NCBI GenBank assembly: GCA_014192425.1
Contig: BJHK01000016.1
Coordinates: 1 to 64,000, forward strand
From: Planctomycetia bacterium
GTDB taxonomy: Bacteria > Planctomycetota > Planctomycetia > Pirellulales > UBA1268
DNA length: 64,000 nt
Reading direction: 5' to 3'
The notes under the pieces are model-generated. The model saw nothing but the letters and a program-made list of their open reading frames with translations. It did not search any database and was not told the DNA's origin. Made by a program: the position numbers and the translations under genes. Positions 18,001 through 26,303 of this stretch are shown piece after piece. Each line of letters opens with the position of its first letter. Within the stretch, counting starts at the first letter, position 1.

Positions 18001-19310
18001 GGCCCGGCCTTCCTGGCGAGCACCCGGCCGGCCGACTGCCGGTAGGTCTCGGCCATGCGCGGGTCACCGCGCTGCGCGGCGAGGAGCGCCAGCGCGAGGA
18101 ACGCTTCCTCGTGGTTCGCGTCGAGATACAGGGTCTTGTGCAGGCAGCTCTCCGCGCTGTCGAGGGCGCCGACGGCCTGATGGAGCATGCCGAGGAGGAA
18201 GAACAGGTCGGCCGACGGCGGGAGCCGGGTCCGGGCCTCCTCGCAGTATGCGATCGACTCCGCATGCCGGCCCGCGTTGGCGATTTCACCGGCCCGACGA
18301 AGCACCGTCGGCAGGTCGTCGGGCTGCGCGTCCGCCGCCGTGGCCCCGACCGGTGCGCCCGGTGGCGGGCCGCTCGGACGAATGGCCGCGGCAGGCGGAC
18401 GCTGTCCGGCCACGCGGGACGAACCGGCTGCCGGCGGCGCCGCCGCGGGAGCCGGCGCTGGCGCGGCTGCCGGCCGCGGGCCGCGCCGCAGTGCGAACAC
18501 CGAGGCCGCGCCGGCCGGCAGCCAGGCGCCGCGGAGGATCGGGGGCTCCGCCGCGCCGAGGACGAGGATGCCGTCCGCGACGAGCAGCCGGTCGACGGTC
18601 TCCTCTACCCGGCGCCGGGCCTCCGCGGTCAGGTAGATGAGCAGGTTGCGGCAGAAGATGATGTCGTAGGCCGGCCGGCCGGCACAGAAATCGGGCTCCA
18701 AGACGTTGCCCCACGACAAGGCGACGCAGCCGCGGATCCGGTCGGCGACGACGCTGCGGGTCGCGCCGACCGTGAACCAGCGGTCGCGAAAGGAGAGGTC
18801 GGCGTTGCGGAACGCGTTGAGCGAGTAGCTGCCGCGGGCCGCCCGGATCAGCGCCGCGTGGCTCACGTCGACGGCATCGATGACGAACTGGCAAGGCTCG
18901 AGGCCCGCGTCGAGTAAGGCCATGGCCACGGAGTAGGGCTCCTCGCCACCGGCGCAGGGTATGCAGAGGATGCGGACCGGCCCGCGGCCCGGAACCGCGG
19001 CCCGCGCCGTGGCGGAACCGGCCACGTACTCGAACACCTGCGGGTCGCGGAAGAACCAGCTTTCCCCGACCACAACCTCCTCGACCAGCAGGTCGCGCTC
19101 CGCCGGGGAGCGGGCGACCAGGTCGGCGTAGGCGGCGGCATCGGCCTGGCCGACGGCGGCCATGCGCGACTCCGCGGCGCGACGCAGCGACGGCAGCCCG
19201 ATCGCCTGCGCGTCGAGTCCGAGCCAGCGCCGCAGGATCGGCTCGACCGCGGCGCCGGGATCGGCCGCGCCGGGGGCCGACGCGGGAAGATTCCGCGGCC
19301 TGGCCATCAT
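17997..19310 (-). CDS. wspC: WspC-like CheR methyltransferase with C-terminal TPR domain
   Basis: A 437-aa SAM-dependent methyltransferase that methylates receptor glutamates. The SAM-binding region CIPCAGGEEPYSVAMAL and the downstream IIFCRNLLIYL motif are typical for CheR. After an Ala/Pro-rich linker (about 270-330) come TPR-like helices (GEIANAGRHAESIAYCEEA, then GMLHQAVGALDSAESCLHK), the C-terminal addition that distinguishes WspC from plain CheR. The start is the first of two adjacent ATG codons and overlaps the stop of the wspB-like gene. Confidence 0.9.
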   Translation of the reverse strand: MMARPRNLPASAPGAADPGAAVEPILRRWLGLDAQAIGLPSLRRAAESRMAAVGQADAAAYADLVARSPAERDLLVEEVVVGESWFFRDPQVFEYVAGSATARAAVPGRGPVRILCIPCAGGEEPYSVAMALLDAGLEPCQFVIDAVDVSHAALIRAARGSYSLNAFRNADLSFRDRWFTVGATRSVVADRIRGCVALSWGNVLEPDFCAGRPAYDIIFCRNLLIYLTAEARRRVEETVDRLLVADGILVLGAAEPPILRGAWLPAGAASVFALRRGPRPAAAPAPAPAAAPPAAGSSRVAGQRPPAAAIRPSGPPPGAPVGATAADAQPDDLPTVLRRAGEIANAGRHAESIAYCEEARTRLPPSADLFFLLGMLHQAVGALDSAESCLHKTLYLDANHEEAFLALALLAAQRGDPRMAETYRQSAGRVLARKAGP

Positions 19311-19786
19311 GACGCGGGCTCCGCCGTGGGCGCGGGAAACAGCCCCGCGGCGAGCGTCGCCGGCAGCAGCTGGTCGGCTTCGATCACCTGGATCGTGCGG
19401 CCGCGGATGCGGAGCAGCCTGCCGAGGAAGCCGGCGTCCGGGATGGCGAACGCCGGGGCGACCACGTCGGCCTGCTCGCTCGAGCAGATCGAAACCACGT
19501 GCTCCGCCACGAGGCCAAGCAGGGCCGGAGGAGAAGCCGGGGCTGCGGCGGGGTGATAGTGGACGACGATCACCCGGGTGCTGAGCCGCTCGACGGGGGC
19601 CGCATCCGCGAGCCGCAGCCCGAGATCGATGAGCGGCACCAGCCGGCCCCGGTACGTGAAGATGCCGCGGACGAAGTGGGGCGTGCGCGGGATCGGCCGG
19701 GCGGGCACGAGGGGGAGCACCTCCACCACCCGGCGCGACTCGATCGCGTAGGTCTGACCGGCGACGGTGAAGGTGAGGAGTTGCAT
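19307..19786 (-). CDS. wspB: WspB-like CheW coupling protein
   Basis: A 159-aa single-domain CheW protein that joins receptor signalling tips to the kinase. The sequence starts LLTFTVAGQTYAIESRRV and contains VRGIFTYRGRLVPLIDLGLRL, the typical CheW central motif. The ATG at 19786 gives the standard N-terminus; codons further upstream are arginine/proline-rich and unlikely to be translated. It overlaps the CheR gene by 4 nt but is separated from the upstream receptor gene by 184 nt of hairpin-rich DNA. Confidence 0.88.
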   Translation of the reverse strand: MQLLTFTVAGQTYAIESRRVVEVLPLVPARPIPRTPHFVRGIFTYRGRLVPLIDLGLRLADAAPVERLSTRVIVVHYHPAAAPASPPALLGLVAEHVVSICSSEQADVVAPAFAIPDAGFLGRLLRIRGRTIQVIEADQLLPATLAAGLFPAPTAEPAS

Positions 19787-19852
19787 GGGTTTGGGCGAGC
19801 GGATGCGCGGCCTGCGGGGCTGCCGGCGCGTCTGTCCGACACGGCCCCCTAG

Positions 19853-19964
19853 CAGACTGTGGAACACGTCTGCCGCCGCACGATGCGGCGACCGTCGACC
19901 CAGGAAACCCTCGGCGTTTCCTGCGGGCGACCAAGTGGAAAAATGCCATGGATGGCTTTTCCAC
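19853..19964 (-). promoter_or_regulatory. Four consecutive hairpins in the receptor-wspB spacer
   Basis: In the 184-nt gap inside an otherwise tightly packed operon, four inverted repeats follow each other: 19853-19872 (CAGAC/GTCTG with an inner GTG/CAC), 19874-19890 (7-bp CGCCGCA/TGCGGCG), 19902-19922 (7-bp AGGAAAC/GTTTCCT) and 19935-19964 (8-bp GTGGAAAA/TTTTCCAC with an inner short stem). The last is only 6 nt beyond the receptor stop in transcription order and could act as a terminator or attenuator, lowering wspB-F relative to the receptor. Function is inferred from position. Confidence 0.5.
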
Positions 19965-19970
19965 GGATAG

Positions 19971-22007
19971 CTATATCGTGAACCGCGACACCTCCTCCTT
20001 GAGGTCGCCGACCGCCTCGCGCAGGTGCACGGTCGCCGAGTTGAAATCGTCGAGCGACGATGCCGTGCGCGAGGCTCCCTCGGCGAGCCTGATCATCGCC
20101 TCGCGGATCTGCTCCGCCCCCTGGGACTGGGCCCGCATCCCTTCGGTCACCTGGCCGAAGCGGCCCGAGATCCCCTGGACGGCGGCGATGATCTCCACGA
20201 GCTTGGTCGACACCGCGCCGATCTCACGGACGCCGGTCCGCACCTGCTCGGCAAACTTGTCCATCTCCATCACCCCCGCGGAGACGCTGTACTGCATTTC
20301 CTTGACCATCCGCTCGATGTCGAGCGAGGCCACCGCGGTCTGGTCGGCGAGCCGCCGGATCTCCCGGGCCACGACGAGGAACCCGAGGCCGTATTCCCCG
20401 GCCTTCTCCGCCTCGATCGCCGCGTTGATCGAAAGCAGGTTGGTCTGGTCGGCGACCTTCGTGATCGTGGTCACGGCGAGGTTGATGTTCGCGGCCCGCT
20501 CGCTGATGACGGCGAGCTTGGCCCCGAACGACGACGTGCTGTCGGCGAGCTGCCGCATCGTGCCATCCATCGCCTGGAGGTTGCCCCGGCCGTCGGCGGC
20601 CATCCGGCCGGTGTGGCCCGCCATGTCGTTGACTTCGGTCATCGTCCGCAGCAGCTCCTGGCTGGTCACGGAGATCTGCTTGACGGCCGCCACCGCCTGG
20701 CTCGTCGAGGCGCCGTAGTCGGCGATCACCTGCTGCTGCTCGCTGGCCGTCGCCTGGATCGCCGTGGCGGTGGAGATCAGGGCCACGCTCGACCGCTGGA
20801 TGCGGCCGATCAGGCCGCGCAGGTCCTCGGTCATGCGCCGGATGGCGTCGAGGAGGGCGCCGGTCTCGTCGTCGCTCGTCGCCCGGACCTCGGCCCGCAG
20901 GTCGCCGCCGGCAACCTGCTTGGCGACCGCGACGGCGGTGCGGATCGGCGTGGAGATCGTCCGCGCCACCGCCAGCGCGGCGAGGGTCACGCCGACGATC
21001 GTGGCCAGGGACAGGCCGATGATCGCCCAGCGCTGGAACCGCACCAGCCCGAACGCCTCCCGGGCGTCCTGTTTGGCGTTCAGCCCCCAGCGCAGGCTGG
21101 GAAGGTAGCACCAGGCGGCGACGACCTCGTGATCGCGGTAGTCGCGGACGGTGCCGTAGCCGCGCTCGCCGCTCGCCGCGAGTTGCGTCCCCCCGCCCTG
21201 CGACTGGCCGAGGGGAATCCGCAGCCGAAAGGCCGCGTCGGGCTTGTAGCGCAGCGGGCAGGTGACGAGCACGTCGTCCCCCTGCAGTTGGCCGGCCACG
21301 AACTCCCCCGTCTCGCCGAGTCCGCTCGAGTCGGCAAGCGTCTGCCAGATCCAGTCCGGGCCGATGCCCAGCGCGAGGACGCCGACGACGCGGCCGCCGT
21401 CGATGATCGGGCTGGTGGCGAAGGCCAGCAGCCGGCTGGAACGGCCATAGCCCTGGAACGCCGAGAGGTCGGCCTGCATGAGTGTCCGCGCCCGCTCGCA
21501 GCCCGCGGCCAGTTCCGAATCGGCCAGGCTGCCGGCGCGGACCGACTCGCCGACCGGGATCGACTCGTCGAGGGAGAGCAGGACGCGGCCCTTGTCGTCG
21601 ATGACCAGCAGCTGCGCGTATCCGTAGGCCTTGGCGACGTAGTTGAAGTAGGTGCGGAACTCCCCACCCGCGTTCGTGAGGCGGTCGCGGATGGCGGTCG
21701 CGCCGCCACCGGCGCCGGCTGCGGCCGTGGACAGGTCGCGAACCGCCCGCACGAAGGTCGGGCCGCGCGAGAGCACGGCCGCGTCGCGAACCCGTTCGGC
21801 AGCGTAGGCCTCGATGGTTCCCGCCTTGACGGCGGCGGCCTGTACGAGATTGTCGCGGACCGACTGCTCGAGGGCCGTGACCGCGATCCGGGCCGTGATC
21901 GCGGTCAGGATCGCGCAGGGGATGAGCGCGATGACGAGAAACCAGAACAGCAGCCGGCCGGCGATCGACCGCTGCGTTTCATTCGCGGCCGGCGTGGTCG
22001 TGGTCAT
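19971..22007 (-). CDS. wspA: WspA-like methyl-accepting chemotaxis protein
   Basis: A 678-aa transmembrane receptor. Membrane segment 1 is about residues 20-45. A periplasmic domain of roughly 290 residues follows, with double-Cache-like features (YGYAQLLVIDDKGRVLLSLD and PIIDGGRVVGVLALGIGPDW). Membrane segment 2 (WAIIGLSLATIVGVTLAALA) leads into a HAMP domain and a long helical signalling domain whose tip reads EYGLGFLVVAREIRRLADQT, the Wsp-class signature. No C-terminal NWETF-like tether is seen. The start at 22007 overlaps the stop of the binding-protein gene (ATGA) and has a GGAGGAG ribosome-binding site. It would relay periplasmic or surface signals to the hybrid kinase. Confidence 0.9.
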   Translation of the reverse strand: MTTTTPAANETQRSIAGRLLFWFLVIALIPCAILTAITARIAVTALEQSVRDNLVQAAAVKAGTIEAYAAERVRDAAVLSRGPTFVRAVRDLSTAAAGAGGGATAIRDRLTNAGGEFRTYFNYVAKAYGYAQLLVIDDKGRVLLSLDESIPVGESVRAGSLADSELAAGCERARTLMQADLSAFQGYGRSSRLLAFATSPIIDGGRVVGVLALGIGPDWIWQTLADSSGLGETGEFVAGQLQGDDVLVTCPLRYKPDAAFRLRIPLGQSQGGGTQLAASGERGYGTVRDYRDHEVVAAWCYLPSLRWGLNAKQDAREAFGLVRFQRWAIIGLSLATIVGVTLAALAVARTISTPIRTAVAVAKQVAGGDLRAEVRATSDDETGALLDAIRRMTEDLRGLIGRIQRSSVALISTATAIQATASEQQQVIADYGASTSQAVAAVKQISVTSQELLRTMTEVNDMAGHTGRMAADGRGNLQAMDGTMRQLADSTSSFGAKLAVISERAANINLAVTTITKVADQTNLLSINAAIEAEKAGEYGLGFLVVAREIRRLADQTAVASLDIERMVKEMQYSVSAGVMEMDKFAEQVRTGVREIGAVSTKLVEIIAAVQGISGRFGQVTEGMRAQSQGAEQIREAMIRLAEGASRTASSLDDFNSATVHLREAVGDLKEEVSRFTI

Positions 22008-23389
22008 CGCGACGCTCCTCCACCGGGCGGCGGCACGCCGCCGGTGGCCGGGTTGGCCCAGCGTCCTCCCCACGTCTGGTGCAGATCGGCCACGAACCGT
22101 TCCCATTCCGACCGCGACCGCGAGATCGGAAACGGCACCGGGCGGATCGCGGCCGCCCGCGCGGCGTTGGTCGTCGGCCAGACGATGTCGAACTGGCCGT
22201 CGGCGCGGATCCGGCCGATGAACACCGGCCGCCAGGCATGCCGCGTCTCGGGGTCGATGGCGATGATTCCCTCGGCGGCGTCGAGGCTCTGGTGCCGGAG
22301 GGCGTTGCGAACCTGACGCACCTCGTCCGTCCCCGCCTCGCGAACCGCCTGGGCCCAGAGCTGCACGCTGGTGTAGGCGGTCGCGATCACGTCGGAGGTC
22401 ACACGGTCGCCGGAATAGCGGGCCTTGAAGCGGCGTACGAACTCCTGGTTCTTCGCCCGGTCGAGCGACTGGAAGTAGCACCAGGCGGCGTAATGCCCCG
22501 CCATGTCCGGGGCCAGGCCGTGCCGCAGTTCGTCCTCGGCCATCGAGAAGGTCACGAGCGGGGTGCGGTCGGGGCGGATCCCGGCCGCCCGCAGGGAACG
22601 GGCCAGGGCGGCCGCGGAATCGCCGACGACCGAACTCAGGATCACGTCCGGCTTCGCGGCGACGATGCGTTGGACGACCTCGTCGACCTGCCGGGCGAGG
22701 ACATCCTGCGGCAGGCTCCCGAACGGGACGTAGTCCTCGCCCACCACCTCGGCGCCGAAGCCGCGGATCTGGTCGGTCGCGATGGCGTTGACGCAATGGG
22801 GCCAGATGTAGTCCGACCCGACGAGGAAGAAGCGGCGGGCGTCGAGGGTGTCGTGGCACCACTGCACGGCGGGAGTGATCTGCTGGTTCGGCGCCGCCCC
22901 TGTGTAGACCACGTTCGGCGACTGTTCCATCCCCTCGTAGGCCATCGGGTAGACGAGCAGGTGGCCGGCCGACTCGACGACGGGAAGCACGCTCTTGCGG
23001 CTGGCGCTCGTCCAGCAGCCGAAGATCACCGACACGCCCGCGTCGCGGATCAGCCGCTCCGCCTCACGGGCGAAGGTCGGGCCGTCGGAGCCGCCGTCGG
23101 CGACGACCCACGTGACCGGACGGCCGAGGAGGCCGCCGGCGGCGTTGATCTCCTCCAGGGCCATGATCTCGGCGTCGATCATCGATAGCTCGCTGACGGC
23201 CATCGAACCGGTCTGCGAATGCAGCAGCCCGACCACGATCGGCCGCCGGTCGAGGATGCACCACTCGACGAGCAGCCAGCCGAGCCCGATGGCAGCCGCG
23301 CAGGCGCCGAGAATCAGCCAGCGGTTGCGGGCCGCGTCCGGCAGCGCGGCCGGCGCGAGGTCAGCGGTGGTGGGAGCCGGAGCGTGCAT
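22004..23389 (-). CDS. Membrane-anchored UrtA/AmiC-like substrate-binding protein leading the Wsp operon
   Basis: A 461-aa protein of the type I periplasmic binding protein fold (Peripla_BP_6 group). After a short N-terminal region, one hydrophobic segment (WLILGACAAAIGLGWLLVEW, about 32-51) acts as an uncleaved anchor or signal. The mature domain begins IVVGLLHSQTGSMAVSE, very like urea or short-chain-amide binding proteins (UrtA, AmiC), and continues with EEINAAGGLLGRPV and GCWTSASRKSVLPV. No ABC permease or ATPase genes are near; the next gene is the chemoreceptor, overlapped by 4 nt. This suggests a ligand-sensing partner of the receptor instead of a transporter component. Ligand unknown. 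Confidence 0.82.
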   Translation of the reverse strand: MHAPAPTTADLAPAALPDAARNRWLILGACAAAIGLGWLLVEWCILDRRPIVVGLLHSQTGSMAVSELSMIDAEIMALEEINAAGGLLGRPVTWVVADGGSDGPTFAREAERLIRDAGVSVIFGCWTSASRKSVLPVVESAGHLLVYPMAYEGMEQSPNVVYTGAAPNQQITPAVQWCHDTLDARRFFLVGSDYIWPHCVNAIATDQIRGFGAEVVGEDYVPFGSLPQDVLARQVDEVVQRIVAAKPDVILSSVVGDSAAALARSLRAAGIRPDRTPLVTFSMAEDELRHGLAPDMAGHYAAWCYFQSLDRAKNQEFVRRFKARYSGDRVTSDVIATAYTSVQLWAQAVREAGTDEVRQVRNALRHQSLDAAEGIIAIDPETRHAWRPVFIGRIRADGQFDIVWPTTNAARAAAIRPVPFPISRSRSEWERFVADLHQTWGGRWANPATGGVPPPGGGASR

Positions 23390-23694
23390 GGCAGGACTGG
23401 GAACGGGGCCGGCGACCGAAGCGCGGGTTGGTGACGGCGCAGTGCCGGACACCGCAATCTTTGCCCATCTTTCCCGTCCGGGCGACCGGCCCGGACCGGA
23501 AAAACCGGAACACCGCCACTCCCGGTCCCATGCAGACCGACTCCGGAACGGTGAAAAAAGTGGTTTTCCATCGCCTTTTTTTCCGGTCTGGGGTATATGG
23601 TTAGGGCTTCCGGCGATGTGTTTCGGGCTGTGCGAACGGTCGGGGGCCCCCGTATGGTCGGGGTCGGCGCACGGCGTGGTAGGGACGGCCGACA
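23390..23694. other. Divergent promoter region between the Wsp operon and the sigma-54 activator gene
   Basis: This 305-bp gap must carry the promoters of both divergent transcripts. It contains an 8-bp hairpin (23476-23496, GTCCGGGC/GCCCGGAC) and an AT-rich patch around 23550-23605 with homopolymeric A and T runs and TATAT at about 23596, a possible plus-strand -10. On the minus strand a GG/GC doublet pair resembling a sigma-54 site (about 23452-23468) is one base too closely spaced, so it is not called. Confidence 0.5.
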
Positions 23695-24837
23695 ATGACT
23701 CTCGTGGCACGACCGCCAAGCGGGGAAACGGCGATCCAGCGGATCGGCGGAGTCTCCCCGTGGGCCGAGCAGGTCCGCCGGTCGATCGAACTGGTCGCCA
23801 CGCGCAATTCCAGCGTCCTCGTCATGGGGCCGAGCGGCACCGGCAAGGAACTGATCGCCAGGGCGATCCACGCCTGCAGCGGCCGGTCGTCCAAGCCCTT
23901 CATCCCGGTCGATTGCGCCGTCACCACCGGGACGCTGTTCGCGAGTCACATGTTCGGCCACGTCAAGGGCTCGTTCACCGGCGCGACCTCATCGACGCTC
24001 GGCTGCTTCCGGGCCGCCGACGGCGGCACGATCTTCCTCGACGAGATCGGGGAGATGGAATTGGAGTTGCAGGCCAAACTGCTGCGCGTCCTCCAGCAGC
24101 GGACCGTGGTGCCGGTCGGCAGCCACCAGGAGATTTCCGTCGATGTCCGGGTCCTGGCGGCGACGAATCGTGATCTCGGTCGGGAGGTCGCGGCGGGGCG
24201 ATTCCGCGAGGACCTGTTCTACCGGCTGAACGTCGTCGCCATCCAGACGCAGCCACTCCGGGATCGGCCGGAGGACATCCCCGTGCTGGCGGGCCGGTAT
24301 CTGGCCGAACTCGCCGCCCGGCATGGGATGCCGCTGTGCGGCCTGTCACCCGCGGCGATCGGCATCCTCCTGTCCTACCACTGGCCGGGCAACGTCCGCG
24401 AACTCGAAAACGTCCTCGAGCGGGCCGTGATGTTCTCGTCCGGCGACGAGATCGACCCCGACTCGCTAACGGGGCTGATGGGGGACGGGCTCGGCGCCCG
24501 GCCGGCGTTGTCCGCGCCGCTCGTGGAGGCGGCGCAGCGCGGCGTCATTTCGCCGACCGCGCTGCCGGGCGTCTACCGGGTCGAACCCAACGTCCAGTCG
24601 CCGCGGCCAGTCCAGGCCGATCCGGCGGGGCGGCCCGCGGCCGGCGACGCTCCCCAGACCTGGCCCACGCTCGCCGACGTGGAGCGGGTGCACCTGGAGA
24701 AGACGCTGGCCGCGACCATGCACAACAAGTCGCTGGCGGCGAAGATCCTGGGCATCGACCGGTCCGTGCTGCGCCGAAAACTGCAACGCTACGGACTCGA
24801 TGGCAGCCCCGCCCGCGGCGACGACGCCGAGGAGTGA
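23695..24837 (+). CDS. Sigma-54-dependent transcriptional activator without receiver domain
   Basis: A 380-aa bacterial enhancer-binding protein. The AAA+ domain begins almost at once: Walker A GPSGTGKE near residue 45, the sigma-54 contact loop as GSFTGA (an alanine-to-serine change from the usual GAFTGA), Walker B GGTIFLDEIGE, and the sensor regions AATNRDL and YHWPGNVRELEN. A Fis-type helix-turn-helix lies at the C-terminus (KTLAATMHNKSLAAKILGI, then VLRRKLQRYGL). With only about 20 residues before the AAA+ fold there is no sensory or receiver domain, so activity must be set by expression or by a partner protein. It is divergent from the Wsp-like operon and may control it; that is inference. 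Confidence 0.9.
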   Translation: MTLVARPPSGETAIQRIGGVSPWAEQVRRSIELVATRNSSVLVMGPSGTGKELIARAIHACSGRSSKPFIPVDCAVTTGTLFASHMFGHVKGSFTGATSSTLGCFRAADGGTIFLDEIGEMELELQAKLLRVLQQRTVVPVGSHQEISVDVRVLAATNRDLGREVAAGRFREDLFYRLNVVAIQTQPLRDRPEDIPVLAGRYLAELAARHGMPLCGLSPAAIGILLSYHWPGNVRELENVLERAVMFSSGDEIDPDSLTGLMGDGLGARPALSAPLVEAAQRGVISPTALPGVYRVEPNVQSPRPVQADPAGRPAAGDAPQTWPTLADVERVHLEKTLAATMHNKSLAAKILGIDRSVLRRKLQRYGLDGSPARGDDAEE

Positions 24838-24843
24838 CGCCGC

Positions 24844-25698
24844 TCAGCCGGCCCGGGCCCGCAGCGCGGGTACGGCCTGTTCCTCGTCCGGCACCCGCAG
24901 CCTGAGTGTGGCGGCCGGCGGCGCCCGGCGCTCCTGCGCGAATCCGCGGCTGCCCCCGGAGAGGAATGCGCGCAGATGGGCCACGGTGGGCGCGGAGAAC
25001 TCGGCCTGCAGGGCGTCGAGGACCTCGCGCCACGGCAGGCCGCGGCGGTAGATGACACGATAGGCGGCCTTCAGGTCGGCCACCTCCCCGGCGCTATGCC
25101 CCGAGCGCCGCAGCCCGACCACGTTGAGCCCGACGATGCAGCCGCTTTGCCCGTCGAGCAGCATGAACGGCGGCACGTCCTGCACCACCCGAGCGTGTCC
25201 GCCGACCATGGCCAGCCGGCCGATGCGGCAGAACTGGTGGATTGCCACCGCGCCGGAGACGAAGGCCCGATCCTCCACCGTCACGTGGCCGCCGAGGAGG
25301 GCCGCGTTGGCGAAGATGCAGTTGCTGCCGACCGTGGAATCGTGTCCGAAGTGGCTCGCCGCCATGGCGTAGTTGTGGGACCCGATCGTCGTCGTCGTGC
25401 CCGGCTTGAGGGCGCGATGCACCGTGACGTGCTCCCGGAAGCAGTTGTGGTCGCCGATCACCACGCGACCGACGTCGCGCGGCCGGGCGACATGCTGCGG
25501 CGCACCGCCGATCACCGCGTGCTCGCCGAATTCGTTGTGACACCCGGCCGTGACCCCGGACTTGATCGTCGCCCCGCTGGCGACGGTGCAGAAGTCGCCG
25601 AGCACGACGTCCGCCTCGATCGTGGCGAACGGACCGACCGTCACACCGACGCCGAGCCGCGCCCCGGGACTGACTGCCGCCAACGCGTGGATGCTCAC
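24844..25698 (-). CDS. lpxA: Acyl-ACP--UDP-N-acetylglucosamine O-acyltransferase
   Basis: A 284-aa left-handed beta-helix protein catalysing the first step of lipid A synthesis. The hexapeptide-repeat region runs from about residue 8 to 185. The catalytic histidine motif is HFGHDSTVGSNCIFAN and is followed by the expected GGHVTVEDRAFVSGAVAIHQ and VQDVPPFMLLDG. The length exceeds the E. coli enzyme by about 20 residues because of a C-terminal tail. A GTG start at 25698 gives the canonical N-terminus (SIHALAAVSPGARLG). It is convergent with the activator gene, 6 nt away. lpxC, lpxD and fabZ are not in the window. Confidence 0.9.
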   Translation of the reverse strand: MSIHALAAVSPGARLGVGVTVGPFATIEADVVLGDFCTVASGATIKSGVTAGCHNEFGEHAVIGGAPQHVARPRDVGRVVIGDHNCFREHVTVHRALKPGTTTTIGSHNYAMAASHFGHDSTVGSNCIFANAALLGGHVTVEDRAFVSGAVAIHQFCRIGRLAMVGGHARVVQDVPPFMLLDGQSGCIVGLNVVGLRRSGHSAGEVADLKAAYRVIYRRGLPWREVLDALQAEFSAPTVAHLRAFLSGGSRGFAQERRAPPAATLRLRVPDEEQAVPALRARAG

Positions 25699-25909
25699 GA
25701 AAGTGCCTTTCCGGGGAGGGGGCGGTGGCCGAATGGGGGAGTTATCGGCTCCAGCGTGGCCGCGATTCAATCCCACTTCCGGCCCCGGTGGAGACTCGCC
25801 GCGGCCTGTGCGGCCTCCCGGGACGAGGCATCTTTCCCGCCTTGCCAGGCCGTCAGCGCCGAACCGCCGGGTGCCCGGGGAATCCGCGGACGCTGCCGGT
25901 TCGAGCGGG

Positions 25910-25920
25910 GCGGCTACACT
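25910..25920 (+). promoter_or_regulatory. Putative -10 box upstream of the small TPR gene
   Basis: GGCTACACT at 25912-25920 lies 63 nt before the start codon at 25983, matching the TACACT boxes before the genes at 8470 and 54860 in both sequence and distance. The -35 element is not evident. Confidence 0.35.
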
Positions 25921-25982
25921 CCCTGGAGTCAGGCTTCGGATCAGGCGCCGGAGCGCGGGTTCCTCGGCGGGGAGACAACGAC

Positions 25983-26300
25983 ATGCAGACACGTGAAGAG
26001 TGGTACGAGCGGGCCGAAGCGTTGAAGAACGACGGCCGGCTGCCGGAGGCAGTTGCCGAACTCGAGCGGCTGATCGCCGACCATGCCGACTTCGCACTCG
26101 CTCATTCCGCACTCGCCGCCTGGTGCACGCGGCTGGAGCGGCACGACGAGGCGGTGCAACATGCCCGGCGGGTCTGCGAACTCGCCCCAGGCGATCCGTT
26201 CAGCTTCACCGCCCTGAGCGTGGCCTGCATGCGCGGCGGGCGCATCGCCGAGGCCGAGGACGCCCTGGCGCGGTCCCGGATGCTGCAGGCCGGTGGCTGA
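25983..26300 (+). CDS. Small TPR-repeat protein
   Basis: A 105-aa soluble protein made of about three tetratricopeptide repeats: EEWYERAEALKNDGRLPEAV, then AHSALAAWCTRLERHDEAVQ and FTALSVACMRGGRIAEAEDA. TPR proteins act as protein-binding adaptors; the partner here is unknown. The ATG at 25983 follows a GGGGAGA ribosome-binding site. The gene is convergent with the giant TPR gene, with only 3 nt between the stop codons. Confidence 0.7.
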   Translation: MQTREEWYERAEALKNDGRLPEAVAELERLIADHADFALAHSALAAWCTRLERHDEAVQHARRVCELAPGDPFSFTALSVACMRGGRIAEAEDALARSRMLQAGG

Positions 26301-26303
26301 CGC

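Noticed and set aside
22008-22862. N-terminal 285-residue extension of the chemoreceptor
   Set aside because: It is an out-of-frame reading of the binding-protein gene, arginine/proline-rich, and the receptor has its own GGAGGAG-preceded ATG.
13936-23389. Classical flagellar chemotaxis operon
   Set aside because: No cheY, cheZ or flagellar genes; the two CheW forms, CheR-TPR and CheA-REC match the Wsp class.
23452-23468. Sigma-54 promoter on the minus strand before the binding-protein gene
   Set aside because: GG and GC doublets are present but 9 instead of 10 nt apart, which is normally inactive.
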